Below, one piece after another: positions 1 through 9,817 of a DNA stretch of 64,000 nucleotides. Made by a program: the position numbers and the translations under genes. Below the pieces are notes generated by a model that saw only the letters and a program-made list of their open reading frames with translations, was not told the origin of the DNA and ran no database searches. The stretch covers positions 1,798,001 to 1,862,000 of the forward strand of contig NZ_CP150274.1 in the NCBI RefSeq assembly GCF_037977055.1. Reading direction: 5' to 3'. Each line of letters starts with the position of its first letter. Position 1 is the first letter of the stretch. This stretch comes from Paenibacillus sp. FSL K6-1096. GTDB taxonomy: Bacteria > Bacillota > Bacilli > Paenibacillales > Paenibacillaceae.

Positions 1-154
1 ATTCAGGGCTGAATCCTATCCTGAGCACTAGCAATGATAATATTGCTGGGTACGTCAGCTTATTGGAGATCCGCCGCTCCGTGATATCCGTGTAGCTGAA
101 CCAGCAGCAAAGCATGATTAAGTGTATTATCAGCAACATATTTACTGTGGCCAT
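1..154 (-). CDS. A24-type prepilin peptidase, N-terminal part (cut by window edge)
   Basis: The ATG at 152-154 has a GGAG nine bases upstream and opens a frame that runs off the left edge after 51 codons. The visible protein has a hydrophobic first helix (about residues 5-18), then a short cytoplasmic segment reading SYTDITERRISNKLTYPAI. The D-x-x-x-x-R-R-I-x-N pattern is typical of A24 aspartic peptidases (TadV/CpaA/PilD), which cleave and sometimes methylate type IV prepilins. The D of DITERR would be the first catalytic Asp; the second lies outside the window. It is downstream of the truncated surface-protein gene, so both may come from one Tad-like or type IV pilus cluster. The family call is from motif only. 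Confidence 0.6.
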   Translation of the reverse strand, partial: MATVNMLLIIHLIMLCCWFSYTDITERRISNKLTYPAILSLLVLRIGFSPE

Positions 155-158
155 CAAT

Positions 159-239
159 CTATACTCCTAGGTCCGGAAATAGCAGTTGCAGGCCGCAGAT
201 CACGATTACCTCCAGCAATGTACATAAGTTAGATATCAT
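159..239 (-). CDS. possible 26-aa hydrophobic small ORF
   Basis: The ATG at 237-239 has a strong AGGAGG five bases upstream. It encodes 26 residues, mostly hydrophobic, ending four bases before the prepilin peptidase start. It could be a small membrane protein, a translational coupling leader for the peptidase gene, or chance. The good ribosome-binding site is its only real support. Confidence 0.3.
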   Translation of the reverse strand: MISNLCTLLEVIVICGLQLLFPDLGV

Positions 240-277
240 GTTTTCCTCCTTCATACGAGCTTTCCGTTACTTCACAA

Positions 278-305
278 GTAAAACCCCACCGAGAACGATG
301 GGGTT
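278..305 (-). terminator. intrinsic terminator after the truncated surface-protein gene
   Basis: The arms AACCCC (282-287) and GGGGTT (300-305) form a short hairpin with a 12-base loop. Read on the minus strand it is followed by TTTT and a T-rich stretch. It lies just past the stop codon at 312. Confidence 0.55.
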
Positions 306-311
306 AGCTAT

Positions 312-2129
312 TTATTTGGCCCGTCTTACATTCTGCACATCATCGTACATGCTGCCGTAGATTTCTACTTGCTTCGTAATACAAGTCACTAAGCTATTCA
401 TTCCTGCGGGATCAGTTGAAATTTTAATCCGGTAATAGCCATCTGTCGCATTCACAGAGGTCATGTATTTTCTGCTTTGATAGACTTTTCCAGAGTCAGA
501 GGTGATCTTCGTTAAAGGTAACTCCCAGGTAGCGTTATTGCGGTCCCCGCTAGTCTTCTCCAGCTTAACTTGCCGCTCGTACTTCCAGTTCGAGTCATAG
601 AAGGTAGCGTACACCGCATCAGGACCGTAGTAAGTTCCCCCTAACGGATAGGCTGTTCCTTCCAGGCCTGTCGGTATCTTAGTCTCCCAATTAGTGTTGT
701 ACGTTGTATTCACTTTAAGCTCAATGCCGTAACCGGCTCTGGTAATTGTATTGGCATCCTTTCCGCTTCTCTTGGCGTAAGGTATAATCTCCCAGGAACC
801 CCGACTCTCCCTGTCCGTCTCTTTGGGGCGATTAAGATCTGTTGCTATGCCCTGCTTGGTGTTCACTTCTGCAGAGATCTTCAGATGCTCCTGGTACGTT
901 ACAGGAGTATTGCTCCAGTTAGGGTCACCGTAGTCGGTGTAGTACTCAGTGAAATAGTGAGTCTTACCATCCGCCGTTGTGTAGCTTGAAGTGTAATACT
1001 TCGTAGGATAACCAGTGATCACTGGATAGGATACAGACCATTCGCCAGCAGCCTCCGGCTGATTACATTCGCTTCCACTTCCTGAAGCTCCTGAGACGAC
1101 ACTACAGCCTGTCGTGACTATGTTATTGCTCCTATTCTGATCTACCTTTTCTTTCTCGGGATCAACGGAGAGCGTAAGATTGTGAATTCCTGTCGAGGTG
1201 CCTGTCCAATTAAAAGGACCCACGGTTAGCGTCTGACCCGCAGCAAAAGATTTTCGCGTCTCATAGATTTTGCTGGCGTTATCGTATAAGCGAATGAGCA
1301 CATCATTCTGGTCAACTTCGCTGTCGTTCTTCACCTTGCCGGTGATGCTTGAATGGCCTCCCTTGGTGATGGAACTTGGAGATGCTGTGATCGATACCGC
1401 AATGAGATCCGCCTTCGGAGCTACACGTTCAATCATCCATTCCCCATGTAGCTTATTGTTGTTGTACGCTGCTGCCGGTGACTCTAGCGCCCGATCCTGA
1501 TGCACCGGATTGTTAATCGTAGCATCGACTTTGATGTAGTACTTCCCTGGATTATCACCAATTTCGATTTTACCGAGCATGTAGTTGAACTCCTGCCCAT
1601 TCACTATTGTCGCAGGAAGAGATTGGTTCATCGAAGCCAGCGAAAACTCTGCGGTAAGTACACCGCCAATCTTGACTGCAGCATTCATTGGCATCCCCCG
1701 CGTATTCGCATAATCGGAAGCCATAATATCATCTCCGTCATAACGGAACTTCACCCATAGCTGTCCACCGTCCGTAAGAGTCAACTTGGTAGGAACGAAG
1801 TCCAATGCTTGCTCATCTGGAAGCGTAATGCTCTTAATGGCTGTCCGGCCATAACCATCATCCACGATGATATCTACGTCTTTGCCGAGGACTTTGGAGA
1901 TATCCTTCGCATTCACGCTTACATTGCCGTTATAGACCGTTTCAGCAGTGTGAATGAGTTTACCATCCGTTAGACTAACCACTTTGGATAAGTCCGGAAA
2001 AGCCCCCTTCGGGACTGCGATCACCCGAATATCCCGTTCAGAGTATCCGTAGGAGGAGAAAGTGATATTCAATGCGTTACCTTCAACATTACTTTGGAAA
2101 AGTATCTTTACGAATATCTTGAGACTCAC
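312..2129 (-). pseudogene. 5'-truncated secreted/surface protein with CARDB-like domain
   Basis: The open frame is 605 codons, but its first dozen codons are antisense to the integrase remnant. Sequence that looks native begins at about SNVEGNAL, near base 2093. There is no signal peptide or ribosome-binding site fit for a surface protein, so this is read as the C-terminal remnant of a longer gene cut at the integrase junction. Residues about 240-345 resemble a CARDB Ig-like adhesion domain: an ADLIAVSI start, beta strands, and ending in DQNRSNN. The C-terminal 250 residues are Tyr/Thr-rich and beta-like with several paired repeats, and were not recognised. The protein is probably extracellular and possibly linked to the pilus gene downstream. 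Expression of the remnant is doubtful. Confidence 0.6.
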
Positions 2130-2705
2130 GCAAAACCAAATTTTAAACCAACATCATACGATACAGAAAAAACTATTATCGAAGCCCGAATTATTCCGGT
2201 ACTCGGCAAAGTAAAATTGCAGGCACTTACCCCGCGTGCCATCAAGGGTTTTTATGCTGAACTCAGAAAGAAATATTCAAAAGATTATGAAGAACATTCT
2301 CGGAGTGCTGAAACGCGCGCTTAGACTTGCCTATACAGAATCGGGGTTACTGGCAGAAGACATCATGAGTAAAGTGTCCATGCGGAGCAAAGTAAATGTA
2401 AACGAACAAAAAGAAATGCATTCTGGACCATTGAGGAATTTACTCACTTTTTGCAATTCTCAAAACATCATGTTCACCACATTGCTTTTTCATTAGCAAT
2501 ATACACTGGAATGCGGCGCGGTGAAATTCTGGGGCTCCGATGGAAAGATATTGATTTCGAAAAGAAAGAGCTGAAGGTTATTCAAACAGCGAATTGGACG
2601 CGGGATGGATTGGTGATCCGGCGGCCCAAGACAAATGATTTGATCCGGCGGGTCAAGCTCTTTCAAAACTCAATAAATTCGCAGAAAAACAGCTCGAAAC
2701 TGTAG
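2094..2705 (+). pseudogene. tyrosine recombinase (phage/ICE integrase) remnant, frameshifted and truncated
   Basis: Three consecutive reading frames join into one integrase. The frame from 2094 gives the SAM-like core-binding domain (LEKYLYEYLETHAKPN, then PRAIKGFYAELRKKY). A frame change near 2290 continues with GVLKRALRLAYTESGLL. Another near 2430 gives the start of the catalytic domain, with the box I motif TGMRRGEILGLRW that contains the first catalytic Arg. The frame stops at 2705, before the H-x-x-R and Tyr boxes. The N-terminal arm-binding domain is missing too. It lies 128 bp beyond the 3' end of tRNA-Ile, a common integration site, so it is probably the last trace of an element that used the tRNA as attachment site. 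No second att copy was found. Confidence 0.8.
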
Positions 2706-2798
2706 AATAAAAATCTTCGTTAGCAAATCCGTTAGCAAGCTAAAAAATACGGCCTTTCTCGGCACAAGTATATTCAATCCTATCAGCCTACATACAGC

Positions 2799-2825
2799 AA
2801 AAAACCCTTACATAGTAAGGGTTTA
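2799..2825 (-). terminator. terminator of the tRNA-fMet/tRNA-Ile operon
   Basis: There is a perfect 10-bp inverted repeat, AAACCCTTAC (2802-2811) and GTAAGGGTTT (2815-2824), with a 3-base loop. On the minus strand it runs into TTTTTT, just downstream of the tRNA-Ile 3' end. Confidence 0.85.
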
Positions 2826-2832
2826 AGTGAAG

Positions 2833-2906
2833 TGGGCCCTACAGGACTCGAACCTGTGACCAATCGGTTATGAGCCGACCGCTCTAACCAACTGAGCTAA
2901 GGGCCC
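2833..2906 (-). tRNA. tRNA-Ile (CAU anticodon, lysidine type); tRNA-Met as alternative
   Basis: The minus strand folds as a full cloverleaf: acceptor GGGCCCT/AGGGCCC, D arm GCTC...GAGC, anticodon loop CTCATAA with anticodon CAT, and a T arm with GGTTCGAGTCC. The body resembles Firmicute tRNA-Ile2, whose CAU is modified by TilS to read AUA, more than elongator tRNA-Met. That choice is an inference. The 3' CCA is not encoded. Confidence 0.85.
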
Positions 2907-2953
2907 GGACTAGGATATCCGTTATATACAAGTGCTGTCCGGTGGGAAGGTAA

Positions 2954-3027
<74 letters not shown>

Positions 3028-3061
3028 TCAGTTCACAAATATTCAAACAGCGACAATAGAT

Positions 3062-3091
3062 AATATACAATATAGACAGGGATAAAGTCAA
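3062..3091 (-). promoter_or_regulatory. SigmaA-type promoter of the tRNA operon
   Basis: On the minus strand, TTGACT (3086-3091) and TATATT (3062-3067) are separated by 18 bp, about 30 bp upstream of tRNA-fMet. Confidence 0.7.
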
Positions 3092-3113
3092 GGAGGATTT
3101 TGGTTTTTATGGG

Positions 3114-3278
3114 CTAAGGCAGAAAACGTACGCCATACCGGCCCTTGCGCGAACGGTATATTTCCACAAAACGCGGATCATGATACCCGTAGATCCAGCC
3201 GTCCTGCTCCAATCTTTTGGCGAGACAGCCTGCTTGAAACCGAGTTCTGAACAGCTTGGCGAAATAGATCCAATTCAT
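3114..3278 (-). CDS. 54-aa small basic protein of unknown function
   Basis: The ATG at 3276-3278 is preceded by AAGGAG eleven bases upstream. The frame encodes MNWIYFAKLFRTRF, then a middle segment with LAKRLEQDGWIYGYHDPRFVE, and a basic C-terminus. It is rich in aromatic and Arg/Lys residues, has no transmembrane segment and no motif known to me. Clean codon usage and a good ribosome-binding site make it a likely real small gene between the tRNA operon and pyrE. No function is proposed. Confidence 0.55.
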   Translation of the reverse strand: MNWIYFAKLFRTRFQAGCLAKRLEQDGWIYGYHDPRFVEIYRSRKGRYGVRFLP

Positions 3279-3486
3279 GATGCCTTCTTCTCCTTCATCT
3301 CAGATAATGTATGCCCCGGTGCTACTTATCATGCCCAGTCTTGCAATAAAATCTGTGGATTGCCGTGCGGAGAGGATGGCAATTTCTGTGCGTGCTGCTT
3401 CAACCCTTGGATTACAGACGCTGCTGAGTATAAGCGGGAATAGTCCAGGAGTGGAGCAGATGATGATGAGGCTCGAATCGGAAACA

Positions 3487-3617
3487 GTTGGATTTTGCAC
3501 ACTTGCTTTGCCGAAATTTGTTGGTTTCAAGGAAATAAGTGGATTTATGTTATCTAAATTCTGGTGGTTTCTTCGTTATCGTCTGTTTCGGGCAGCAACA
3601 AGTGTCTTTTATCCAAC
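3487..3617. repeat. imperfect inverted repeat in a gene-free AT-rich stretch
   Basis: GTTGGATTTTGCACACTTGC (from 3487) and GTTGGATAAAAGACACTTGT (minus strand from 3617) begin arms of about 30 nt (3487-3516 and 3586-3617). The arms share GTTGGAT, ACACTTG, TGCC and GAAA. They lie in the 450-bp gap between the small gene at 3278 and the pyrE terminator, where no convincing gene was found. It may be a copy of a dispersed palindromic element; no second copy was seen in this window. Confidence 0.45.
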
Positions 3618-3721
3618 TACAATCCTCAAAAGCTTGAGTATGTATCCAATAGTTGCTCTAATTCCACTTGCTTCCCCAGAGGAGGATCTTACATCACGTC
3701 GTCAAAAGCCGAAGGCCCAAG

Positions 3722-3767
3722 GAAACAAAAGAAGCCCTATCCCCCAACAACGGGGAACCAGGCTTCT
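3722..3767 (-). terminator. terminator of the pyr operon
   Basis: On the minus strand AGAAGCC ... GGCTTCT (3761-3767 and 3730-3736) encloses an inner CCCC/GGGG stem and is followed by TTTGTTTCC. It lies 17 bp after the pyrE stop. Confidence 0.8.
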
Positions 3768-3783
3768 CTCTGCTACCACAACC

Positions 3784-4425
3784 CTACACGCCGAAGGCGG
3801 CAGGGTCCTTGCGCCAGGATTGCAGCAGCGCTACGTCGCTCTCGGCAATCTTGCCTTGAGCCAGCGCTACATTAATTAGCGTGCTGTAGTTGGACAGGCT
3901 CTGCAGCGGGAGTCCGGCTGCGGCGAAGGCATCTACGGCGCGGTCCAGCTCGTAGCTGAAGATGGCCAAGACGGCCAGCGGGAGGCCGCCTGCTTCCTGC
4001 ACAGCCTGTGCGGCCTTGATTGAGCTGCCGCCGGTGGAGATCAGGTCCTCGATGACGATGACCTTCTGGCCGGGGGCGATCAGCCCTTCGATCTGGTTCT
4101 GCTTGCCGTGGCCCTTGGCCTTGTCGCGGATATATGCCATCGGCAGACCGAGCTTATCGGCCACCCAGGCGGCGTGCGGGATACCGGCGGTTGCTGTCCC
4201 GGCAATGACCTCAGCGTCCGGATAGCTGGCTCTGATCAGCTCTGCGAAGGCATCCGCTATGTAGTTGCGTACGGCCGGGAAAGACAAAGTCAGACGATTG
4301 TCGCAGTAGATCGGCGACTTGATGCCGGAGGTCCAGGTGAATGGCTCCTGCGGGCGCAGGGCCACCGCTCCGATCTCCAGCAGATGGCTGGCTACCTGCT
4401 CACTTCGATTCTGGAATTCGCTCAT
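3784..4425 (-). CDS. pyrE: orotate phosphoribosyltransferase
   Basis: This enzyme converts orotate and PRPP to OMP, the fifth step of UMP synthesis, in the cytosol. The 213-aa length is normal for the family. The PRPP-binding motif [14 protein letters not shown] lies near residue 125, and [16 protein letters not shown] near residue 30 is the typical N-terminal orotate-site region. The start ATG overlaps the pyrF stop by 4 bp (ATGA), so translation is probably coupled. It is the last gene of the pyr operon, followed by a strong terminator. Confidence 0.96.
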   Translation of the reverse strand: MSEFQNRSEQVASHLLEIGAVALRPQEPFTWTSGIKSPIYCDNRLTLSFPAVRNYIADAFAELIRASYPDAEVIAGTATAGIPHAAWVADKLGLPMAYIRDKAKGHGKQNQIEGLIAPGQKVIVIEDLISTGGSSIKAAQAVQEAGGLPLAVLAIFSYELDRAVDAFAAAGLPLQSLSNYSTLINVALAQGKIAESDVALLQSWRKDPAAFGV

Positions 4426-5207
4426 GCTTGGCTCATCTCCTCAATAATAGTTAATGCCGCAGCGCGCGGGTCTGCCGCTGCTGTAATTGGGCGGCCTACT
4501 ACCAGATAGTGGCTGCCCTGCTGAATGGCTTGTCCGGGAGTCATAACCCGGGACTGGTCGTCCAGGGATGCACCGGCCGGACGGATGCCCGGAGTGACCG
4601 TGCGGAAGTCCGGTCCGCAGGCCGCAGCAATGACTGCGGATTCCTGCGGCGAAGCAACCACGCCGTGCAGCCCGGCCTGCGCTGCAAGCTTCGCGTAACG
4701 AACGACTGTATCAGTCACTGTTCCGCTAATACCGATCTCACTGTTCATTACTTCCTGGCTGGTGCTGGTCAGCTGGGTGACCGCAATGATCAGCGGCATG
4801 TGCAGCGACGGCTTCAGGCTGACCGCCTTAGCTGCTCCTTCCAGTGCAGCGGCCATCATAGCAGCTCCCCCGGCGGCATGGACGTTGAACATGTCCACAC
4901 CAAGCCCGGTCAGACTCTCTGCGCCGCCACGGACGGTGTTTGGGATATCGTGCATTTTGACATCCAGGAACACCGAATAGCCGCGCTCCTTCAGCTCCCG
5001 GATGAAATCCGGCCCCGCCGCATAGAACAGCTGCATTCCAACCTTCATGTAACAGGGAATGCCTTCGAGCTGCTCAATCAGCACTCTTGCCTGAGCTGCA
5101 TCCGGGTAATCCAGAGCAACCATCAGGCGTCCGGCCATTTCATTCCACTTCTCAATCTGTCCGACATTCTCATGCCCCTGCTGCTGCTCTGCTGCTGTCC
5201 GCTCCAT
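4422..5207 (-). CDS. pyrF: orotidine 5'-phosphate decarboxylase
   Basis: It decarboxylates OMP to UMP, the last step of the pathway. Visible motifs are the [12 protein letters not shown] start of the barrel, [13 protein letters not shown] with the catalytic Asp-x-Lys-x-x-Asp set, and GIRPAG plus VVGRPIT phosphate-binding loops. The frame is open to 5267. The ATG at 5205-5207 was chosen because AGAAGG lies seven bases upstream; this gives 261 aa, with about 20 extra N-terminal residues compared with family members that start nearer MAGRLMVAL. The later ATG has a poor ribosome site but cannot be excluded. It follows carB directly: pyrK and pyrD, which sit here in Bacillus subtilis, are absent. 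Confidence 0.93.
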   Translation of the reverse strand: MERTAAEQQQGHENVGQIEKWNEMAGRLMVALDYPDAAQARVLIEQLEGIPCYMKVGMQLFYAAGPDFIRELKERGYSVFLDVKMHDIPNTVRGGAESLTGLGVDMFNVHAAGGAAMMAAALEGAAKAVSLKPSLHMPLIIAVTQLTSTSQEVMNSEIGISGTVTDTVVRYAKLAAQAGLHGVVASPQESAVIAAACGPDFRTVTPGIRPAGASLDDQSRVMTPGQAIQQGSHYLVVGRPITAAADPRAAALTIIEEMSQA

Positions 5208-5273
5208 TCGCCAACCTTCTTTCTTCGTTATGTTATCCATCGCCCCAAGCTGCAAGGTCCCGGGCATAGGTGA

Positions 5274-5322
5274 ACGGTCTGCGCTAACGCAAACCGTCCC
5301 TGTAGCAGCCGGTCAAGGCTGC
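5274..5322 (-). other. two hairpins in the carB-pyrF gap
   Basis: A 10-bp stem (5274-5297, loop TTAG) and a 6-bp GCAGCC/GGCTGC stem (5305-5322) stand side by side between carB and pyrF. Neither has a T run, so they look like mRNA processing or stability elements, or a scar of the missing pyrK-pyrD, rather than terminators. Confidence 0.45.
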
Positions 5323-5337
5323 CTTCACCCTATTATC

Positions 5338-8300
5338 TTATTGTCCGACAAAAGCGGGCATCGACTGTGACGAGAAGTTAATCGTCTGCAGCATTCTCAG
5401 CAGCGCCGTTACCGTATCGAGCGAGGTCATACATACGACGCCGTTCTCAACCGCTTCACGGCGGATGCGGAAGCCGTCACGCTCAGGGGTTTTACCCTTG
5501 GTCAGTGTATTGAAGACGAAGTTCGCCTGGCCGCCGCGGATCAGGTCCAGAATGGTCGGCTCACCCTCATCCAGCTTGTTGACGTTCATGACGTTCAGCC
5601 CGGCCTGCTCCAGCGCGGAGGCGGTGCCGCCGGTGGCAATGATTTTGTAACCCATCGCATGGAAGCCCTTCATCAGTTCAACCGCTTCAGCCTTGTCTTT
5701 GTCCGCTACCGTAACGATGATTGCTCCGGTGGCCGGAATCTTCATGCCTGCCCCGATCAGCCCTTTGTACAGCGCCTTGGCATACAGCTTGTCGCGGCCC
5801 ATGACCTCACCGGTCGATTTCATCTCCGGCCCGAGGGTCGGCTCTACTCTGCGCAGCTTGGCAAAAGAGAACACCGGCACCTTCACCGATACATATTCGC
5901 TCTCCGGCCACAGCCCTTCGGTATAACCGTCTTCCTTCAGCTTGCCGCCCAGAATAACCTTGGTCGCCAGATTCGCCATCGGAATGCCGGTTACCTTGCT
6001 CAGGAACGGAACGGTACGCGAGGAGCGCGGATTCACTTCAATGACATACACTTCGTTCTGGTAGATGACGAACTGGATGTTAACCAGCCCAACCGTCTTC
6101 AGCTCTTTGGCAATCTTGATGGTGATCTCGGAAATCTTCTGCTTGAGTCCTTCATCCAGCGTCTGCGGCGGATAGACGGCGATGGAGTCGCCGGAGTGCA
6201 CCCCTGCGCGTTCCACATGCTCCATAATCCCCGGAATGACCACGGTCTCGCCGTCACAGATGGCATCGACCTCGACTTCCTTGCCCAGCATGTAACGGTC
6301 GATCAGCACCGGATGCTCCGGATTCACCTTAACCGCCTCCACCATGTAGCTCAGCAGCTCGGTGTCATTGTAGACAATCTCCATAGCCCGGCCGCCCAGA
6401 ACATAAGATGGACGAACCAGCACCGGATATCCGAGCGATTGGGCGGTAGCCACGGCTTCGTCAATGTTGACCACCGTCTTACCCTTCGGCTGTGCGATAT
6501 CCAGACGGGCCAGCAGTGCTTCGAACTTCTTGCGGTTCTCGGCCTCGTCGATGCTCTCCAGGCTGGTACCAAGAATATTCACGCCCGCAGCAGCCAGCGG
6601 TGCCGCCAGGTTAATGGCCGTCTGTCCGCCGAACTGGACGATAACCCCGATAGGATTCTCTTGGGCAATCACGTTCATAACATCCTCAAAGAACAGCGGC
6701 TCAAAGTACAGCCGGTCCGAGGTATTGAAATCCGTCGATACGGTCTCCGGATTGTTATTGATAATAACCGCTTCGTAGCCGGCGTTCTGAATCGCCCATA
6801 CCGCATGCACGGTGGAGTAGTCGAATTCAATCCCCTGGCCGATACGGATCGGGCCGGAGCCAAGCACAATCACCTTCTGCTTGTCGGAATGAATGACTTC
6901 ATTCTCCGTCTCGTAAGTCGAATAGTAGTATGGCGTAGAAGCTTCGAATTCTGCGGCGCAGGTGTCGACCATTTTGAACACAGGTACCAGACCCTGCTGC
7001 AGACGCATTACGCGCACTTCCGATTCTTTGGTGAATGCTCCGCCCGGACGTCCTTCAGCACGAATCTCGGCAATCGCCCGGTCCGTGAAGCCCTTGCGCT
7101 TGGCCTGATACAGTGTATCCGCCGACAGGGTCTCTTCGGCCCGCAGCTGATCCTCGAATTGGACAAGTCCTTCGATCTTGGAGAGGAACCACCAGTCCAC
7201 CTTGGTAATATCCTGAATCTCCTGCAATTCGTAGCCGCGGCGGAACGCTTCGGCAATCAGGAACAGTCGCTCATCATCGGCCTTAGCCAGTCTGGTACGC
7301 AGCACACTGTCCTCCAGCTGCTCTGCTCCCGGCAGGCGGAAACGGTGTACCCCGATCTCCAGGGAACGGATAGCCTTATGGATCGACTCTTCAAACGTGC
7401 GGCCAATCGCCATCACTTCCCCGGTCGCCTTCATCTGGGTTCCGAGCTTACGGTTCGCCGAGGTGAATTTGTCGAACGGCCAGCGCGGGATTTTGCTGAC
7501 GATGTAATCGAGCGTAGGCTCGAAGCAGGCATAGGTCTGCCCGGTAACCGGGTTGACGATCTCATCCAGCGTGTAGCCGAGGGCGATTTTGGCAGCCATT
7601 TTGGCAATCGGGTAACCGGTCGCCTTGGAGGCCAGCGCCGAGGAACGGCTGACGCGCGGATTCACTTCAATCACATAGTACTGATAGCTGTGCGGGTCGA
7701 GAGCGAACTGTACGTTACAGCCGCCTTCGATGTTCAGCGCGCGGATAATCTTCAGGGAAGCGCTGCGCAGCATCTGATACTCACGGTCAGACAGTGTCTG
7801 GCTTGGCGCTACAACGATACTGTCGCCAGTATGTACGCCAACCGGATCAAAGTTCTCCATGTTACAGACGACGATGCAGTTGTCATTCGCGTCACGCATA
7901 ACCTCGTATTCGACTTCCTTCATGCCGGCGATGCTCTTCTCCACCAGACATTGGCCGATCGGGCTGTAGCGGATACCTGCCTTGACGGTCTCAACCAGTT
8001 CCTCTTCGTTGTCGCAGATCCCGCCTCCGGTTCCGCCCAGCGTATAAGCCGGACGCACGATCAGCGGATAGCCGATGCCGGAAGCGAAGCCCAAGGCTTC
8101 TTCGACACTGGTAATAATCGCACTCTCCGGTACCGGCTGGTCCAGCTCACGCATCAGCTCGCGGAACAGATCGCGGTCCTCTGCCTTCTCGATGGAGTCC
8201 AGCTGGGTGCCCAGCAGCTTCACGTTCTCCTGCTTCAGGACTCCGGCACGGGCCAGCTCCACCGCCATGTTCAGCCCGGTCTGGCCGCCCAGTGTCGGCA

Positions 8301-8559
8301 GCAGCCCGTCAGGACGCTCCTGGCGGATGATGCCGGTGACGAATTCAAGCGTAATCGGTTCGATGTATACTTTGTCAGCCATATTCGTATCGGTCATAAT
8401 TGTGGCCGGGTTGCTGTTGATCAGCACAACCTCCACGCCTTCTTCTTTCAGCGCCTGGCAGGCCTGAGTTCCGGCGTAGTCGAATTCAGCCGCTTGGCCG
8501 ATGACAATCGGACCGGAGCCGATGACCAGGATTTTTTTGAGTTTCTCGTTCTTAGGCAT
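5338..8559 (-). CDS. carB: carbamoyl-phosphate synthase large subunit
   Basis: It makes carbamoyl phosphate from bicarbonate, ATP and ammonia passed from CarA. At 1073 aa it matches the usual size. Two homologous ATP-grasp halves are visible. The first starts [20 protein letters not shown] and the second, near residue 555, [20 protein letters not shown]. Each has its own glycine-rich ATP loop (LGGTGGG and VLGGRAME) and EVNPR(V/S)SR(S/T) metal/ATP motif. The C-terminal 150 residues form the MGS-like allosteric domain. It starts 2 bp after carA, preceded by AAAGGAG. The long plus-strand open frame opposite it is a shadow. Confidence 0.98.
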   Translation of the reverse strand: MPKNEKLKKILVIGSGPIVIGQAAEFDYAGTQACQALKEEGVEVVLINSNPATIMTDTNMADKVYIEPITLEFVTGIIRQERPDGLLPTLGGQTGLNMAVELARAGVLKQENVKLLGTQLDSIEKAEDRDLFRELMRELDQPVPESAIITSVEEALGFASGIGYPLIVRPAYTLGGTGGGICDNEEELVETVKAGIRYSPIGQCLVEKSIAGMKEVEYEVMRDANDNCIVVCNMENFDPVGVHTGDSIVVAPSQTLSDREYQMLRSASLKIIRALNIEGGCNVQFALDPHSYQYYVIEVNPRVSRSSALASKATGYPIAKMAAKIALGYTLDEIVNPVTGQTYACFEPTLDYIVSKIPRWPFDKFTSANRKLGTQMKATGEVMAIGRTFEESIHKAIRSLEIGVHRFRLPGAEQLEDSVLRTRLAKADDERLFLIAEAFRRGYELQEIQDITKVDWWFLSKIEGLVQFEDQLRAEETLSADTLYQAKRKGFTDRAIAEIRAEGRPGGAFTKESEVRVMRLQQGLVPVFKMVDTCAAEFEASTPYYYSTYETENEVIHSDKQKVIVLGSGPIRIGQGIEFDYSTVHAVWAIQNAGYEAVIINNNPETVSTDFNTSDRLYFEPLFFEDVMNVIAQENPIGVIVQFGGQTAINLAAPLAAAGVNILGTSLESIDEAENRKKFEALLARLDIAQPKGKTVVNIDEAVATAQSLGYPVLVRPSYVLGGRAMEIVYNDTELLSYMVEAVKVNPEHPVLIDRYMLGKEVEVDAICDGETVVIPGIMEHVERAGVHSGDSIAVYPPQTLDEGLKQKISEITIKIAKELKTVGLVNIQFVIYQNEVYVIEVNPRSSRTVPFLSKVTGIPMANLATKVILGGKLKEDGYTEGLWPESEYVSVKVPVFSFAKLRRVEPTLGPEMKSTGEVMGRDKLYAKALYKGLIGAGMKIPATGAIIVTVADKDKAEAVELMKGFHAMGYKIIATGGTASALEQAGLNVMNVNKLDEGEPTILDLIRGGQANFVFNTLTKGKTPERDGFRIRREAVENGVVCMTSLDTVTALLRMLQTINFSSQSMPAFVGQ

Positions 8560-8561
8560 TA

Positions 8562-9743
8562 TTATAGAGCTCCTTTCACGGCTTCAAGCTGGGGGTGAGA
8601 TGATTTCGGTGCCGTGATTCTGGCATTCGCCGCAAGCTGCGCCTGGCGTGAGCCGGCCGGAAGCGATGCCTTGTGCTCGGCGATCAGCTGCAGGAACCGG
8701 TCGAACAGATAGCTGCTGTCATGCGGGCCCGGCGCCGCTTCCGGGTGGTACTGCACCGAGAAAGCGGGATAGCGGGTATGCTTCAGACCTTCAACGGTCT
8801 TGTCGTTGTTATTGATATGGGTAACTTCCAGCTCGGTGCTGGCAATCGATTCTTCATTCACGGTATAGCCATGGTTCTGGGAGGTAATGAAGCAGCGTCC
8901 GCTCTCCAGTTCCTTCACCGGATGGTTCCCGCCGCGATGGCCGAACTTGAGCTTCTCGGTGTCTGCACCGCAGGCCAGCGCGAACAGCTGATGACCCAGG
9001 CAGATGCCGAAGATCGGGTATTCACCCAGCAGCTCGGAGATCGTCTGTACCGCATACGGCACATCCTTCGGGTCCCCAGGGCCGTTGGACAGCTGAATAC
9101 CGTCCGGGTTCAGGCGGCGGATCTCATCGGCCGTCACATCGTGAGGGACAACAACGACATCACAGTCGCGGTTGTTCAGCTCGCGCAGAATCCCGGTCTT
9201 CGCGCCGTAATCGACCAACACGATCCGTTCTTTGGTGCCCGGGCTGCTGTAAGCCGCTGTTGTAGAGGTGCGTGCTACCTGATTGCGCAGCTCTTCAATC
9301 GTGGTATCGCCCATCATTTCCATTAATTCTTCCACACGTTTGTTAGAAGTGGTCAGGATGGCCTTCATTGTGCCGTAGTGGCGGATGATGCGGGTCAGCA
9401 TCCGGGTATCAATCTCGCTGATGCCGGGAATGCCGTACTCCTTCAACAGGTCGTCCACACTGTATTCCGCTCTCCAGTTGCTCGGCACCGCCTCATGACG
9501 GCGCACCACGAAGCCGTGCACGAACGGGCGCACCGATTCGAAATCGTCGCGGGTAATCCCGTAATTCCCGATCAGCGGATACGTCATCGTGACGATCTGG
9601 CCGCAATAGGAAGGGTCCGACAGTACCTCCTGGTAGCCTGTAATTCCTGTGTTAAATACAACCTCGCCTGTCTTTTCACCCTCCGCGCCAAATGCGGTGC
9701 CGGTAAACAGCGTACCGTCCTGAAGCAGCAATCTCGCCTGCAT
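8562..9743 (-). CDS. carA: carbamoyl-phosphate synthase small subunit (glutaminase)
   Basis: This class I glutamine amidotransferase subunit hydrolyses glutamine and channels ammonia to CarB. The N-terminal CPSase small-chain domain carries [15 protein letters not shown]. The C-terminal GATase domain carries the catalytic Cys in [15 protein letters not shown] and the His-Glu pair in [15 protein letters not shown]. Its length of 393 aa is slightly longer than usual because of a C-terminal tail after the GATase domain. The start ATG has GGAG nine bases upstream. It is cotranscribed between pyrC and carB. Confidence 0.97.
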   Translation of the reverse strand: MQARLLLQDGTLFTGTAFGAEGEKTGEVVFNTGITGYQEVLSDPSYCGQIVTMTYPLIGNYGITRDDFESVRPFVHGFVVRRHEAVPSNWRAEYSVDDLLKEYGIPGISEIDTRMLTRIIRHYGTMKAILTTSNKRVEELMEMMGDTTIEELRNQVARTSTTAAYSSPGTKERIVLVDYGAKTGILRELNNRDCDVVVVPHDVTADEIRRLNPDGIQLSNGPGDPKDVPYAVQTISELLGEYPIFGICLGHQLFALACGADTEKLKFGHRGGNHPVKELESGRCFITSQNHGYTVNEESIASTELEVTHINNNDKTVEGLKHTRYPAFSVQYHPEAAPGPHDSSYLFDRFLQLIAEHKASLPAGSRQAQLAANARITAPKSSHPQLEAVKGAL

Positions 9744-9817
9744 GACCTTCCACTCCTTCTTGTTCTGTAGTCTGATTCTTATGTCACAGCCATGCAGCCT
9801 GCTGCATGTACTGCCTG

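Noticed and set aside
3277..3879. A 200-codon plus-strand frame between the small gene and pyrE
   Set aside because: It crosses the pyrE terminator and the pyrE 3' end, and its composition is not protein-like.
5659..8598. A 979-codon open frame on the plus strand opposite carB
   Set aside because: It is the antisense shadow of carB, caused by GC-rich codon bias; it has no ribosome site and no recognisable motif, while carB is unmistakable.
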